Source: an uncultured Pirellulaceae bacterium
Lineage (GTDB): Bacteria; Planctomycetota; Planctomycetia; Pirellulales; Pirellulaceae
NCBI GenBank assembly: GCA_938083195.1
Contig: CALKCK010000017.1
Span: 16,885 to 80,884 of the forward strand
Direction of reading: 5' to 3'
Length of the DNA stretch: 64,000 nucleotides
The notes beneath the pieces are model-generated. The model worked only from the letters and a program-made list of their open reading frames with translations, made no database searches and had not been told where the DNA came from. Of the stretch, positions 27,301 through 36,165 are shown one piece after another (within the stretch, counting starts at the first letter, position 1; every line of letters starts with the position of its first letter). A program made the translations under genes and the position numbers.

Positions 27301-28683
27301 TCGAAATCGCTGGCCTTTCTCCGCACTCGATACCGGCTGGGAACTGTTGTAACCTTGCATCGCCCAAATATGATTGTCGAGGCCATATTGGAAATTACTG
27401 ACACCGCCATGGGTGTCTCCGAGAGTCCAGCCTGTAAAGAGGATCTTACTTTCATCCGCAATATCATCGCCATCGGTGTCTTTGAGAAATTTTGTCACTG
27501 TTCCATCTTGAACGATTAGTCCTCCGTTTGAGAAAGTCATCGCTGTGGGAATGCTGAGGCCTTTTGCAAAAACAGTAAACCGGTCCGCTCTTCCGTCACC
27601 ATCTGTATCTTCGAGGATCCTAATTCGGTCTCGCCCTTTTCCTTTGGGCTTGAGTTCATTCGGGTAGTCCAGTGTTTCTGCGATCCAAAGCCGGCCACGG
27701 GCGTCCCAATTCATGCAGATTGGTTTTCCGCCAATGTCTGGCTCAGATGCAAATAATTCGACATGGAATCCTTTTGGGACCACAATATGTTTGAGTGATT
27801 CCTCCGGGGCCAGTGGTTTCTGCATTTTTGATTTAGCTTGCCCTTGAGTCCCCCAATTTTCGCCGGGGGTGTAGTTTGGGATTTTGTTTCCAACTGCGAG
27901 GTATTGAAATGGAGTTACGTCGGTGCGCGGAGGATTCATCTCTGGTGTAGGAAAAGGTTTTTCCTGGATGTAGTTGGCCACTTTATTGATTTCGTCATTG
28001 CAGCTCCAGCGGATGCCCCGTTCGATAAGATTGTGAAAACCAGGGTTCCGCCAAGTGCGATAATCATGGCCCCATGCGGTATAGAAAACTTTGCCTTTAC
28101 CGTGGGTTCTCACCCAGGTCCAAGGTTCTCGGCCCTCTCGATCAACTCGGTAAGATAGTACTGTTCTGTTTTTATCGTTGTGAAGATGATGAACATAGGT
28201 TTCGTCCCAGCTTTCAAAACCACCGAACCCTTCCATTAAAGGGTGGTTCGCCTCTTTGATTTCGGTTCGGAAGGTACCCGTTCCATGTTTTTGAAATTGA
28301 GCTCCCATGAGGGCAATTAATTCTGGCGAGTTTCGAAAGCAGAAAGTTGCGCAATGCACGGGGAGGAAACCGCCGCCTTGGGAAACAAAATTAAGGAGCG
28401 ATGCTTCATGCGGTTTTGAGATGTTGTCGATGTTTGCATATAGCATAACAGCGTCATATTTTGCCAAATTATCGGCCGCTAAATCATTGAGATCTTCAGT
28501 GTAGGTCAGTTGGATACCGGCGGCTTGCATTGCTGGCTCAAGCATTTGATATCTGAGGCGCGGTTGGTGATGACCATCGTCTCCTAAAAACAAGACGTTT
28601 AATTCGTCTCCGTGTGTCAGTGGAGAAAACGACAGCAGGATCCACAGTAAGAAAGCTGCGACGGTGTAAAATCGGCGAAACAT
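24328..28683 (-). CDS. ThuA / PVC-type haem-binding membrane-bound dehydrogenase with HEAT repeats and cytochrome c domain
   Basis: This is a 1,451-residue multidomain exported protein. In order it has a signal peptide (to about residue 25) and a ThuA-like trehalose-utilisation domain (about 27-235, with LNVLFLGDDGHH at its start). A PVC-type dehydrogenase beta-propeller follows (about 305-680, with WDARGRLWIAETLDYPNE and calcium-loop-like DTDGDGRAD). Then come HEAT-like repeats (about 700-1110) and a c-type cytochrome domain with CANCH (Cys1142-His1146), followed by GEGAEIGPDLTG. A beta-sandwich sits at the C-terminus. Such proteins are a hallmark of planctomycetes and Verrucomicrobia and are thought to oxidise sugars and pass electrons to the covalently bound haem. 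The gene stands alone. Confidence 0.92.
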   Translation of the reverse strand: MFRRFYTVAAFLLWILLSFSPLTHGDELNVLFLGDDGHHQPRLRYQMLEPAMQAAGIQLTYTEDLNDLAADNLAKYDAVMLYANIDNISKPHEASLLNFVSQGGGFLPVHCATFCFRNSPELIALMGAQFQKHGTGTFRTEIKEANHPLMEGFGGFESWDETYVHHLHNDKNRTVLSYRVDREGREPWTWVRTHGKGKVFYTAWGHDYRTWRNPGFHNLIERGIRWSCNDEINKVANYIQEKPFPTPEMNPPRTDVTPFQYLAVGNKIPNYTPGENWGTQGQAKSKMQKPLAPEESLKHIVVPKGFHVELFASEPDIGGKPICMNWDARGRLWIAETLDYPNELKPKGKGRDRIRILEDTDGDGRADRFTVFAKGLSIPTAMTFSNGGLIVQDGTVTKFLKDTDGDDIADESKILFTGWTLGDTHGGVSNFQYGLDNHIWAMQGYNSSQPVSSAEKGQRFRQGFFRFNPIGPELEFVRSTNNNTWGLGISEEGIIFGSTANGNPSVYMPIPNRYYEKVRGWTPSLVLGSIADSYQFAPITKNIRQVDWHGGYTAAAGHSIYTARAYPQEYWNRAAFVNGPTGHLVGTFILKPNGTDFTSTSPFNLFASDDEWTAPIMAEVGPDGNVWVIDWYNYIVQHNPTPRGFETGKGNAYKSDLRDKKHGRIYRVVYGDKPTQPPVNLAIATPEQLVKALTNPTMLLRKHAQRLLVERNQTDVVNSLISLVNSQSVDPIGLNVGAIHALWTLHGLGQFAGNNSDAEAALLGALSHPSRGVRKNAIQVLPKIRKSTDNILTLNLLNDPDAQVRLAALLALCDLPPAPSAGTALVNMWKQQAQYQDRWTPDAFTAAAASNDSQFLQSVAEFTEPNAGLINTVKIVTEHYARAGNSAALPELISQLSNAEPALLNAVIEGLGRGWPSDQPPVLDGRLEGNLKLLVERLPPAERGALVKLAQNWGSTQFADYAAKVSQDLLATVDDPVLSIDQRVTAARELISFRSSDDETVSELLNRLNSQVEPSLGVGIVEALALSQSKQVGPALATKIRGLTPRIRKAAVAVFLKRPESTHSLLSLIENGKLLLSELTLEQKQAISSHPNAEIRTRATILLERGGALPNADRQKVLAEMLPVAMLTGDATVGKTVFKDQCANCHKHNGEGAEIGPDLTGMAVHPKQELLTHIIDPSRDVEGNYRRYTVTTLDGLLINGLLAAESKTAIELYDEKGKKQVILREDIDELSGSTQSIMPEGFEKQITKKNMADLLEFLTQRGQFVPVSLRKIATICSDTPMFIGNGDAEKLIFENWDSKTFKGVPFQLINPQNGTVPNAIELFGPLGNISRKMPKTVEFPCIGRMKAIHMLGGVGGWSFPYSRDESVSMIVRIKYGDGKSEDHQLINGQHFSDYINRTDVPKSEFAFGVRNQQLRYLTVIPQRNKPIKSVQLIKGPDNTAPVTMAITLETN

Positions 28684-28943
28684 AAGATTACCTGTCGGGT
28701 CGAGTTAGCGCATGCGTATACCTGTTTATACTCGTTGGAATGAGCGCCGGAAAGTCTCTGTGAGTGAGCTTTTGTTTTAGTCCCAGAGAGCGGATGTCAG
28801 CGGCGAAAAGAGATTGGTTTTCGGCGCATTTATTAATGAACGTTTTTTAACGGTCGGATGCGCGGTGAAAGGTCAGGCGCCAGACCGCAAGCGACGGGGT
28901 TTCCCATCGTCGCCTGCTCGTTGATTTAGCGATCCGCCGGAAG

Positions 28944-29468
28944 TTATTGCGAGCTCATTTGTGCTGGAGTAAATAGCCCGACTTTGATGTCGTCAGCAGT
29001 GTAAATCACTTTGCCATCGACGGCGACAGTCCCGTCTGCGATGGCCATGATAAGCTTCCGCTCGATCAGCCTTTTAATATCAATTTGGTAGGTGACTAAT
29101 TTCGCGTCGGGCATGACTTGTCCGGTAAATTTGACTTGTCCACAGCCAAGGGCGCGGCCTTTGCCGGGATTGCCTTTCCAGCCTAAGAAAAAGCCAACTA
29201 GTTGCCAAAGCGCATCGAGCCCGAGACAGCCGGGCATCACGGGATCACCGGGAAAGTGACACTGAAAGAACCAGAGGTCTGGATTAATATCCAGTTCGGC
29301 TGTGATCTGCCCTTTGTCGGCAACACCACCGGTCGCGGAGATGTTGTTAATCCTATCGAGCATCAGCATTTGACTGACCGGGAGTTGTGCGTTTCCCGGT
29401 CCAAAAAGTGAGCCGTGACCGCAGTCGATTAAATCCTGTTTCTCGTAGCTGTTTTTTTGCTCAAACAT
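28944..29468 (-). CDS. fabA: 3-hydroxydecanoyl-ACP dehydratase/isomerase FabA
   Basis: This 174-residue hotdog-fold enzyme of type II fatty acid synthesis dehydrates 3-hydroxyacyl-ACP and isomerises trans-2 to cis-3-decenoyl-ACP, the branch point for unsaturated fatty acids. It matches FabA, not FabZ, in length and motifs: [10 protein letters not shown] with catalytic His71, LGLDALWQL with Asp85 (same positions as E. coli FabA) and KFTGQV. No fabB neighbour is present, although fabA is often paired with it. It is the last gene of a minus-strand run, 104 bp after the P-loop protein. A GCGACG...CGTCGC hairpin near 28896-28918 lacks a T-run. Confidence 0.93.
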   Translation of the reverse strand: MFEQKNSYEKQDLIDCGHGSLFGPGNAQLPVSQMLMLDRINNISATGGVADKGQITAELDINPDLWFFQCHFPGDPVMPGCLGLDALWQLVGFFLGWKGNPGKGRALGCGQVKFTGQVMPDAKLVTYQIDIKRLIERKLIMAIADGTVAVDGKVIYTADDIKVGLFTPAQMSSQ

Positions 29469-29572
29469 TCAATGGCTTGGGGTATTTGGTTTGCGTAATT
29501 AAAAAGGCATTAGAAGCACGTCCGAAGCGTGTCTAGCCGTCGGCAATAAGCTAAACCATAGGATAACCAGAT

Positions 29573-30193
29573 TTATGCTGATTGAGTATCCCGAACAGGG
29601 ATGAATCTTTGCCGGTCTTCCTCCCAGATTGTATAGAGCGACATCAGCGATTCTCGAATTGAGTAATTGTTTTGAATGAAGATCGATTTGAGTCGCTGCT
29701 CGTCAATTACATGGTCGGGTGAAATATGGGAAACAATATTAGAAAATATTATGAAGCTGGGGGTGATTTGGTAGATCACAGGGATCCCTTTGAAGGCTCG
29801 ATGCGTGGTCAGTAGTAGTCCCCCAGCAGACGTTTGGATGAATTTCAAAAATACCTTTCGATGAAGCCATGGCATGTTTTCAATTCCATCGATCACGAAT
29901 AGCGTAGATCGATTCGAATCCTGTTGGTTTTCTTGCCTGATTCCGCTTGAGACCTTGCCATCTTTGCGAATAGTGATCCGTCTGATAGCTGCAAAATTCG
30001 AAACTAAATAAGCTTCGAGAGTCATCGTTAAGGTGGTCTTGCCACATCCGTGAGGGCCAACGATTTGTCCCTGAAAGCCATTTCGTTCAAACTCAGTTAG
30101 CAGCGAATCAGGCTGCCTTGAATCTGGAAAGATAAACGACAATTTCCCTGGTTTGGTGAAGCAGGTCGAATACGGATTGCGTTCAATTTGCAT
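29573..30193 (-). CDS. P-loop ATPase linked to arrestin-like genes
   Basis: This is a soluble 206-residue protein with Walker A GPHGCGKTT (residues 46-54) and Walker B LFVIDGIE (Asp102). The region around LLLTTHRAFKG may be a sensor/arginine-finger strand. Its size and order resemble small AAA/ABC-like or MSP-type single ATPase domains, but I do not recognise the exact family. The N-terminus carries RNPYST, similar to planctomycete NPY motifs. It is the third gene of a minus-strand cluster after two arrestin-like proteins, with a 47-bp spacer, which suggests a common function, perhaps in membrane or secretion-related assembly (inference). Confidence 0.7.
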   Translation of the reverse strand: MQIERNPYSTCFTKPGKLSFIFPDSRQPDSLLTEFERNGFQGQIVGPHGCGKTTLTMTLEAYLVSNFAAIRRITIRKDGKVSSGIRQENQQDSNRSTLFVIDGIENMPWLHRKVFLKFIQTSAGGLLLTTHRAFKGIPVIYQITPSFIIFSNIVSHISPDHVIDEQRLKSIFIQNNYSIRESLMSLYTIWEEDRQRFIPVRDTQSA

Positions 30194-30240
30194 AGGGGTG
30201 AAATAGCTACCTAAATTTAGAAATAAAACACTCCGCTTTT

Positions 30241-30783
30241 TTAATCGCTGGTTGCCGTCGGGTTAGGCTCAATTTCCTCCCCAATCTTGGCAAATGATTT
30301 TGTTTCTCCAAGACTAAAAAAGCAATCATGAGTGACTTGGTTTGCATCTGGTAAAAACAACCGAACGCGGATGCACCAGCGAATTTTTAAAATATTGCCT
30401 TCATAAGTCAAAGGGCTGGCCGGCATCACGGTACTAATTCGCTGAGGTTGTTTGAAAGTATCAGGAGTCAACGCTTGCTTGGGTCGGCGTTCAAAATGGT
30501 GCACGCCGATGTCGGTGTCGCCCTTGCCTTCGGTCATCCAAATTACCGAGGTTTCAATTGCATGGATTTCGTGTTCGGGGAGTAGGTTGACAGAGTACTC
30601 GCAGCGAAGGAAATCACCCGGTTGAAAATGGTCAACGCCATCTTCGAAACCGACCTCCAAGGTTGGGTCGGTCAGTGAACCTTCGGTTTGGTTTCCAACT
30701 GCGCCGGTGGATGTATCGACAGGGTGAAATTTCTCTCGAGTCGAGGCCAATTTTTTGCCTGACCGGTTACTACGATTTTCCAT
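30241..30783 (-). CDS. Arrestin-like beta-sandwich protein
   Basis: This is a 180-residue soluble protein of mostly beta strands. The order FQPGDFLRCEYSV, a helix/strand with AIETSVIWMTEGKGDTDIGV (split) and MPASPLTYEGNILKIRW resembles arrestin-N/Spo0M-like domains, where a PGE/PGD strand, a TEGKG(T/D)ED turn and a SYxGxxIxxRW strand recur. No signal peptide or membrane segment is visible. Its start at 30783 overlaps the end of the upstream 370-residue gene by 112 bp in another frame. There is no strong ribosome-binding site, so translation may begin at a later non-ATG codon. It probably binds a partner from the neighbouring membrane protein or ATPase. Confidence 0.65.
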   Translation of the reverse strand: MENRSNRSGKKLASTREKFHPVDTSTGAVGNQTEGSLTDPTLEVGFEDGVDHFQPGDFLRCEYSVNLLPEHEIHAIETSVIWMTEGKGDTDIGVHHFERRPKQALTPDTFKQPQRISTVMPASPLTYEGNILKIRWCIRVRLFLPDANQVTHDCFFSLGETKSFAKIGEEIEPNPTATSD

Positions 30784-31784
30784 AAGATTCGATTGTTGAG
30801 AGATTTAAATGAATGCATCGATCCACTTGGAATCGTAAAGTCGAACTCAGTCTCAAAGGGCTTGGCTGGCTTGAGGCTAATTCCGCGTTGACGGAACAAT
30901 CGTTGGGAAAACACATTGGTTACCTCGGTACGAATGTCGGTTCCCTGATTGAATGTAGCCTCTTCTTGGCAAATTAGATCCACGTCCAATAGTTTTAATC
31001 TTACCCGACCCGCTTGAGATAGGAAAATCTGATAGGAATTTCCAGGGGTGAGAGGGTAGTTTGATATTTCTAACGAAGTGGAACCAATCCCGGTAAGTTT
31101 CAAGAGCTGCCTGAAAAATTGATAGATGGACCACATTGCAGCGAGTCCGATTGGCAGTAACCAACCAGCGGCCAACCAGGGACGATTGGAGAGGTTGTCG
31201 AACGGGTTGTCTGCCATTTTTAATTGCAAGTTCTGGAACCAGTCATTGGTCATAAAGCCGAACGAGTCGGCGACAATAATGGACAACACCGTTCCAATCG
31301 CAACGAGAATGACGCTGAATATTCCCATGGTTACAAGGCCCCAAATATTACGGGGCGACGGGATCAGTCGAAAGGGAAGGTTTTTTCCAACCTTTGGAGG
31401 AAATTGATCGCGGGCCACGGTGGGCAGATCTTGCCGTTGGCGTCTCAGTTCATTCAATAACTCTATTTCACTCTTGCGGGTCGCAATCGCCCCGCGACGT
31501 TCAGCCGATACACCAACATGCCAAAGCAGTCGGCTAATCCACAACCCACCAATGAAAATTAATGCGACTGAGAGAAGGAGTTGGAATGCTACCAAAGATG
31601 AGATGTTGTTCTGAGCGTCAGGTACCCAGTTCAATGCCGTCAAGGTGAGCACGACACAGAGTGTGATTACACCCGCGAGCATCAGGACCCCTGCGAGGGA
31701 TGCCTCGGCAACGCCAGCCCACCAACGCCGATTAGAACCACTGAATGGCCGGCCGCCGAAAAATTGCATGTACCAACGACGCAC
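30672..31784 (-). CDS. Membrane protein with C-terminal arrestin-like domain
   Basis: This is a 370-residue protein with four hydrophobic segments in two pairs (about 30-52, 66-86, 146-170, 202-222) separated by a polar basic loop. A beta-rich C-terminal domain (about 236-365) follows, with LTPGNSYQIFLSQAG and DFTIPSGSMHSF, which look like an arrestin-type sandwich. It would sit in the cytoplasmic membrane with the sandwich probably in the cytoplasm. It is the first gene of the cluster that continues with a soluble arrestin-like protein and a P-loop ATPase. The start at ATG 31784 has GGGAG a few bases upstream. The family is not otherwise recognised. Confidence 0.65.
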   Translation of the reverse strand: MRRWYMQFFGGRPFSGSNRRWWAGVAEASLAGVLMLAGVITLCVVLTLTALNWVPDAQNNISSLVAFQLLLSVALIFIGGLWISRLLWHVGVSAERRGAIATRKSEIELLNELRRQRQDLPTVARDQFPPKVGKNLPFRLIPSPRNIWGLVTMGIFSVILVAIGTVLSIIVADSFGFMTNDWFQNLQLKMADNPFDNLSNRPWLAAGWLLPIGLAAMWSIYQFFRQLLKLTGIGSTSLEISNYPLTPGNSYQIFLSQAGRVRLKLLDVDLICQEEATFNQGTDIRTEVTNVFSQRLFRQRGISLKPAKPFETEFDFTIPSGSMHSFKSLNNRILWKIVVTGQAKNWPRLERNFTLSIHPPAQLETKPKVH

Positions 31785-32415
31785 TGAATTCTCCCGGAGG
31801 TTGGGTTGAGCCAGACGTGGTCAACAGTTGATTTGTATATTTCGATTCGTGGCTAAGTAATTCAAAACCCTAAGAAATGGAGAGAAGAAGCCCTGCCGCT
31901 CCTTTATTCTATAAGCGTAAACGTGGAAGCGAAACCAACCCACTCTAAAACCCCGCAATTTATTGATTTGTGCTCACTCATTACCGGGCTGTGGATAAGT
32001 TTCGTCCTCAATCTATCCATGGTTGGTCTGAATATTGTTTGGCGAGGTGAGGAGTTTTTGTTTTAGGTGCAGCGAGAACTGGTGTCTGTTAAGGAAGGCT
32101 CGGGAGGGGGCTGCCAAATCCGCAGGGAACAGCAGAAAGGCGGTCGCTACTAAACGGTCGTGATTTTGTTATTTTAAAGGAAACCTATGCTGGTTCAGTC
32201 AATCTGCCTGAGTTCGGCCGCAGCCCGGGGTAATTCGGTTAAATACCTTGCACCGGTACGGCTAAGCTCTCGAGGGCGAACGGCTAACTAAACGGAAATT
32301 CCCACCAACCCAAATCTACAAAGAGTGTCTGATGATTAAGATTCGATGTGCGAACTTAAAAAAGAGAGTTAATAATCTACGGCTATCTGATTTGCAGTTA
32401 TTTTACCACGATTCG
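31785..32415. other. Long divergent intergenic region, possibly structured
   Basis: This is about 630 bp between the divergent membrane-arrestin and beta-propeller genes. No ORF is convincing. The 32080-32300 part is richer in G and C than its surroundings, with short complementary blocks (for example near 32103-32145) and two ACTAAACGG copies (around 32150 and 32287). A structured leader or small RNA is possible, but I cannot match any known family. Confidence 0.4.
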
Positions 32416-33732
32416 ATGAGACCCACTTTGAACGAGGGTCACGCTCTGATTGGTACCAAGAAGCCGTTAGCATGGCTGTTAGTGTTCGCGGCGTTATGGT
32501 TTGGCTTTTCTGGACTTAGCGGAAGTGTGAGCGCCGACGATTGGTCTCAGATCAATGGTCCAACTCGAAACGGCGTCGTGTCTGATACCTTACTCTTTCG
32601 TGATTGGAATTCGAAGGAGTTGCAAACCGCATGGAGTCGGGAGATTGGTCAGGGGAATTCCGGACCAGTGGTGGTTGGCGATAAATTATACATTTTTCAT
32701 CGACCAGGTAAGAATTATTTACTTGAGGCACTTAATCGAAACACGGGTGCGCTCTTGTGGCAAAGAGAACTTCCGGCGGGTTACACCGGCGGTGTCGATG
32801 GAGATCTGGGACCTAAAAGTGTGCCCATCGTTTATCGAGGTAAAATTTTTCTTCTGGGTGCGGAAGGGAATCTTTTTTGTCTCGACGCAGAGAACGGTGA
32901 AATGAAATGGAAAAAGGAATTATTGAAGGACTACGGCGCCCAGCCAGGATATTTTGGAGTTGGGTCTTCTCCAATCGTCGTCGACGGATCACTCGTCATT
33001 AATGTGGGTGGTCGAGATGCGTCAGTGGTTGCGTTAGACGTCAACACGGGAACAGAGGTTTGGCGGACTTTTGATGATGATGCAAGTTACTCTTCACCTA
33101 TTGAGATTGAGATTGACGGCGTGCGTCTCGTGGTGGTTGTCACCCGATTAAATTTAGTGGGTATCGAACCTCTGACTGGAAAGGTGCTGTTTAAGACACC
33201 ATTTGGCAAACGTGGTCCGACTGTCAACGGAGCCATTCCGGTGCTAGTAAAAAATGAGCGAGGTTCATTTATTTTTATAAGCGCGGCCTATGGCGTTGGG
33301 GCACGATGGTATCGGGTTTCTCCAGACGCGATCGAAACAGTCTGGAAAAACGACAATTCGTTTTCCAGTCAATATTCGACTCCGGTAGAGTTTGAAGGAT
33401 CGCTATTTGGGACAGCGGGACGAGAAGATTACGGAAATGGGTCGTTTCGTTGCTTCGATCCTGCAGACGGCAAAGTCAACTGGGAACAGGCTAAATTTCC
33501 AGTGGGACATACTTTTTTGGTTGGAAGTGAGTTGTTAGTGCTGGACTGCAAGGGTGGGATACACGTTTTAAACGCGAATAGGGAGAAGTTCGAACGCATT
33601 TACACCGGTCGCTTGTTTGAGGGGGACGCGCGTTCGATGCCCGCGATTTCAAACGGTTTGCTTTATGCGAGATCCAATGCAATAGCCGGTAAAGGCGAAT
33701 TAAAATGCGTGGTAATTGGAAAATCCCGCTAG
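32416..33732 (+). CDS. Secreted PQQ-like beta-propeller repeat protein
   Basis: This is a 438-residue exported beta-propeller of the PQQ/YVTN-like type. The signal peptide has its hydrophobic core at about residues 17-36 and an SVSADDW cleavage region. Blades show LEALNRNTGALLWQRELP (split), LFCLDAENGEMKWKKEL, VVALDVNTGTEVWRT and FRCFDPADGKVNWEQ: seven to eight repeats of the (LxALDxxTGxxxW) kind. In planctomycetes these proteins are common and lack PQQ-enzyme catalytic residues, so they may be scaffolds. ATG 32416 puts the signal peptide closer to the start; ATG 32332 is an in-frame alternative adding 28 residues. Confidence 0.87.
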   Translation: MRPTLNEGHALIGTKKPLAWLLVFAALWFGFSGLSGSVSADDWSQINGPTRNGVVSDTLLFRDWNSKELQTAWSREIGQGNSGPVVVGDKLYIFHRPGKNYLLEALNRNTGALLWQRELPAGYTGGVDGDLGPKSVPIVYRGKIFLLGAEGNLFCLDAENGEMKWKKELLKDYGAQPGYFGVGSSPIVVDGSLVINVGGRDASVVALDVNTGTEVWRTFDDDASYSSPIEIEIDGVRLVVVVTRLNLVGIEPLTGKVLFKTPFGKRGPTVNGAIPVLVKNERGSFIFISAAYGVGARWYRVSPDAIETVWKNDNSFSSQYSTPVEFEGSLFGTAGREDYGNGSFRCFDPADGKVNWEQAKFPVGHTFLVGSELLVLDCKGGIHVLNANREKFERIYTGRLFEGDARSMPAISNGLLYARSNAIAGKGELKCVVIGKSR

Positions 33733-34162
33733 AACAATCCTCCAATCTTCTGCTTTGAGAATCATAAGCAAGGATAAGGGTGAATTCTGGCAATCTCTGT
33801 GGCAATCTCTGTAAAGCAAATTTTGAAGAGGCGATTGGCTAAACTGGTTCTGCAAACAACGGTATTGCAGAGGCCGTTCCGATTGTAGGGATTGTGATGC
33901 GAGATTTCGCAAAGGCTGAGTTCATATTTCCCACCCCCTCAAATGTTTGTGACGTAGGTTTAATTGAGGATTACGCGCTCCGGCTGAAAATCTTCAAATT
34001 ACTACAACCATAACGACTGGAAATGTTCAGCTGAATATAGATAAAAAGGCCTAGAAATACCGTCCCTGTCCCCTGTTTAGCGTCTATATTTCTGCACTGA
34101 GAATTGTCTTCCCCACCTAGGGACGCGAAACAGTCAAACCGATACAACGTTGGAAAATAGCA
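33733..34162. other. Intergenic region with a 12-bp direct repeat
   Basis: A 430-bp gap with no gene seen. TGGCAATCTCTG is repeated in tandem at 33788-33799 and 33800-33811. Confidence 0.5.
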
Positions 34163-35173
34163 ATGTTCCCTCAAGAAATGTCCTCGATAATCTTTGTTGG
34201 CGTATGGTCTTTGACCAGCGTTGGCGTTGGATTAATCAGTGGCTTCTTGATTGGACGGCTTTACACGTTGGGTAGTGAGCCCCGGAAAATCAAAAAAGAC
34301 CGGGAAACGACGATGAGTGCCTTGCTGGAGGTGATGAATAGTACTCACCAGCTCAACGAGGATGTCGATATTCACAATGTCGCCCTCGAATCGGCGAAAA
34401 AAGAATTAGAAACCATTGAATCGGATACGCAGTACGATTCGTTGCAGACCACGCTTGTTGATAACATCACACGCGTTGTCCAATCCAACCGTCGTTTAGA
34501 AAACGATTTAATCGTTTCACGATTTAAGCTTGAAAACCAAGCTCAGGAAATCGATCGAACTCGTCGAGAAGCGAGGACGGACGCCCTTTGTTCCGTTGGT
34601 AACCGTAAAGCCGTGGATGAAAATCTACAATTCCGAATTTCACGGTACGATAATAAAGGGATGTCCTTTGGTTTGATGTTGATTGATATTGATCACTTCA
34701 AACGAATCAATGATACGTTTGGCCACAAAGCGGGCGATGAGGTGTTGACCAGTATTGCCTTGGCATTGCAAGAGTGTATTCGTCCTAAGGATTTTGTCGG
34801 CCGTTTAGGCGGTGACGAATTTGTCTTAATTCTCGAAGAGTTGACCGAGGATACAGCGGAGTCGGTGGGACGAAGAATACGTGCTGCCATTGAGTTGTAC
34901 GATTTTAGTATCAATTCACTTGGCCAATCTACTGTGGTCACGATGAGCATGGGACTTTCCGTGGTCGCTGCGGGCGACACCGTGGCCAGTCTCTATGAGC
35001 GTGCCGATAGGGCCCTCTACAAGTCCAAGCAGTTAGGCCGTAATCGATTAAGCACGATTACTGAAAGAACTCTGAAATCGACTGCGGAGGCGTCTAATTT
35101 AAGTAATGTCGCAGGCGCTATTTCTTATGAAGCCTTTAAGGCATCTTTTGCGGATACCAACCTTGAAACTTAA
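34163..35173 (+). CDS. Membrane-anchored GGDEF diguanylate cyclase
   Basis: This is a 336-residue enzyme predicted to make cyclic di-GMP from two GTP. One N-terminal transmembrane helix (about 8-30) is followed by a long coiled-coil-like helical region (about 45-140), then a GGDEF domain. The active-site loop is intact (GGDEF, residues 216-220), and the inhibitory I-site RPKD (207-210) sits exactly five residues before it, so product feedback inhibition is expected. LIDIDHFKRINDTFGH upstream is the metal/GTP-binding helix. No sensory PAS or GAF domain is fused, so activation probably works through the coiled coil. ATG 34163 precedes the membrane helix. Confidence 0.93.
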   Translation: MFPQEMSSIIFVGVWSLTSVGVGLISGFLIGRLYTLGSEPRKIKKDRETTMSALLEVMNSTHQLNEDVDIHNVALESAKKELETIESDTQYDSLQTTLVDNITRVVQSNRRLENDLIVSRFKLENQAQEIDRTRREARTDALCSVGNRKAVDENLQFRISRYDNKGMSFGLMLIDIDHFKRINDTFGHKAGDEVLTSIALALQECIRPKDFVGRLGGDEFVLILEELTEDTAESVGRRIRAAIELYDFSINSLGQSTVVTMSMGLSVVAAGDTVASLYERADRALYKSKQLGRNRLSTITERTLKSTAEASNLSNVAGAISYEAFKASFADTNLET

Positions 35174-35327
35174 ATCATGGGCTAAACTTCGGTGTGCCTG
35201 TGAGTGAGTGTTGTTTGGTTCTTCTTTATCCCAAGATCTCCACGCAGGACAGCCGAGTTAACGAATTAGCTTGATTTGAAATTTCCCAAAATGTTGATGA
35301 TTGAATTCAGTCCGAAGGTAACCAGTT

Positions 35328-36143
35328 TTGATTGATATCAGGAATTTTTCAAAGGCTTATGGCACGGCACTTGCGGTAGATGATCTAACATTTTCAGTTC
35401 AGTCTGGCGAGATACTCGGATTGATCGGACGGAATGGCGCTGGAAAGACGACTACGATGCGCGCCCTAAGCGGAATCATACCAAGTGGGGCTGGCGAATT
35501 CATTGTTGATGGCTTTTCACTTTCGGATGCTCCGCTTGAATTAAAGCGGAGGACGGCTTACGTGGCTGATGATCCACGATTATTCAGTGACCTCAGTGTT
35601 GAGCAACATCTTAAATTTCAGTCGAGTGTTTACGGGATCAAAAACCCAACCGATGAGGTGTGTAAACTACTTGAAATATTTGAATTGGAACCCAAGAGAC
35701 ATTGTGCTGCGTCAACTTTGTCGCGTGGGATGCGTCAGAAGTTGGCGATTTGTTGTGCTTATCTTCAGGCACCAACGGCACTCTTATTGGATGAGCCGAT
35801 GACTGGCCTGGATCCTCATGGGATACGTGTTCTAAAAAATACAATTGTCGATCGAGCGGCTCAGGGCTGTTCTGTGATCATCAGCTCACATCTGTTGGCG
35901 ATGGTGGAGGATATCTGTAGTCACATTCTCATTCTCGATCGTGGAAAACGCTGTTTCTGGGGGAGCAATGTTGAGTTTAAGGAGAGGTATTCTCAATCAG
36001 AAACTACAGAGCCAAATTCGCTCGAAAGTGCTTTCTTTTCGTCGCTCACTGAGCTTGGAAATGAAGTTGCCTCTGCTATCAGCGATGACACTGGTTCGCT
36101 TCGCGGGCCTTCAGTAGATATCGATTCCACCATTGACCAATAA
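35328..36143 (+). CDS. ABC transporter ATP-binding protein (ABC-2 exporter type)
   Basis: This is a 271-residue ATPase with Walker A GRNGAGKTT (34-42), ABC signature LSRGM (131-135), Walker B ALLLDEP (Asp155, Glu156), a D-loop GLD and the SSHLL switch histidine. The Q-loop position reads YVADDP, with Asp in place of the usual Gln. The start is a TTG at 35328 preceded by GAAGG, and there is no nearby in-frame ATG that would keep the first strand. It is followed after 22 bp by a large permease gene, and together they form a two-component ABC-2 type exporter. The C-terminal 45 residues are polar and variable. Confidence 0.9.
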   Translation: MIDIRNFSKAYGTALAVDDLTFSVQSGEILGLIGRNGAGKTTTMRALSGIIPSGAGEFIVDGFSLSDAPLELKRRTAYVADDPRLFSDLSVEQHLKFQSSVYGIKNPTDEVCKLLEIFELEPKRHCAASTLSRGMRQKLAICCAYLQAPTALLLDEPMTGLDPHGIRVLKNTIVDRAAQGCSVIISSHLLAMVEDICSHILILDRGKRCFWGSNVEFKERYSQSETTEPNSLESAFFSSLTELGNEVASAISDDTGSLRGPSVDIDSTIDQ

Positions 36144-36165
36144 ATAAGATACGGCGAGTTGAGTT

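Noticed and set aside
32080..32160. SRP RNA or riboswitch candidate (GGGAACAGCAG-like segment)
   Set aside because: The conserved SRP domain IV and known riboswitch cores are not met. Only generic complementarity remains.
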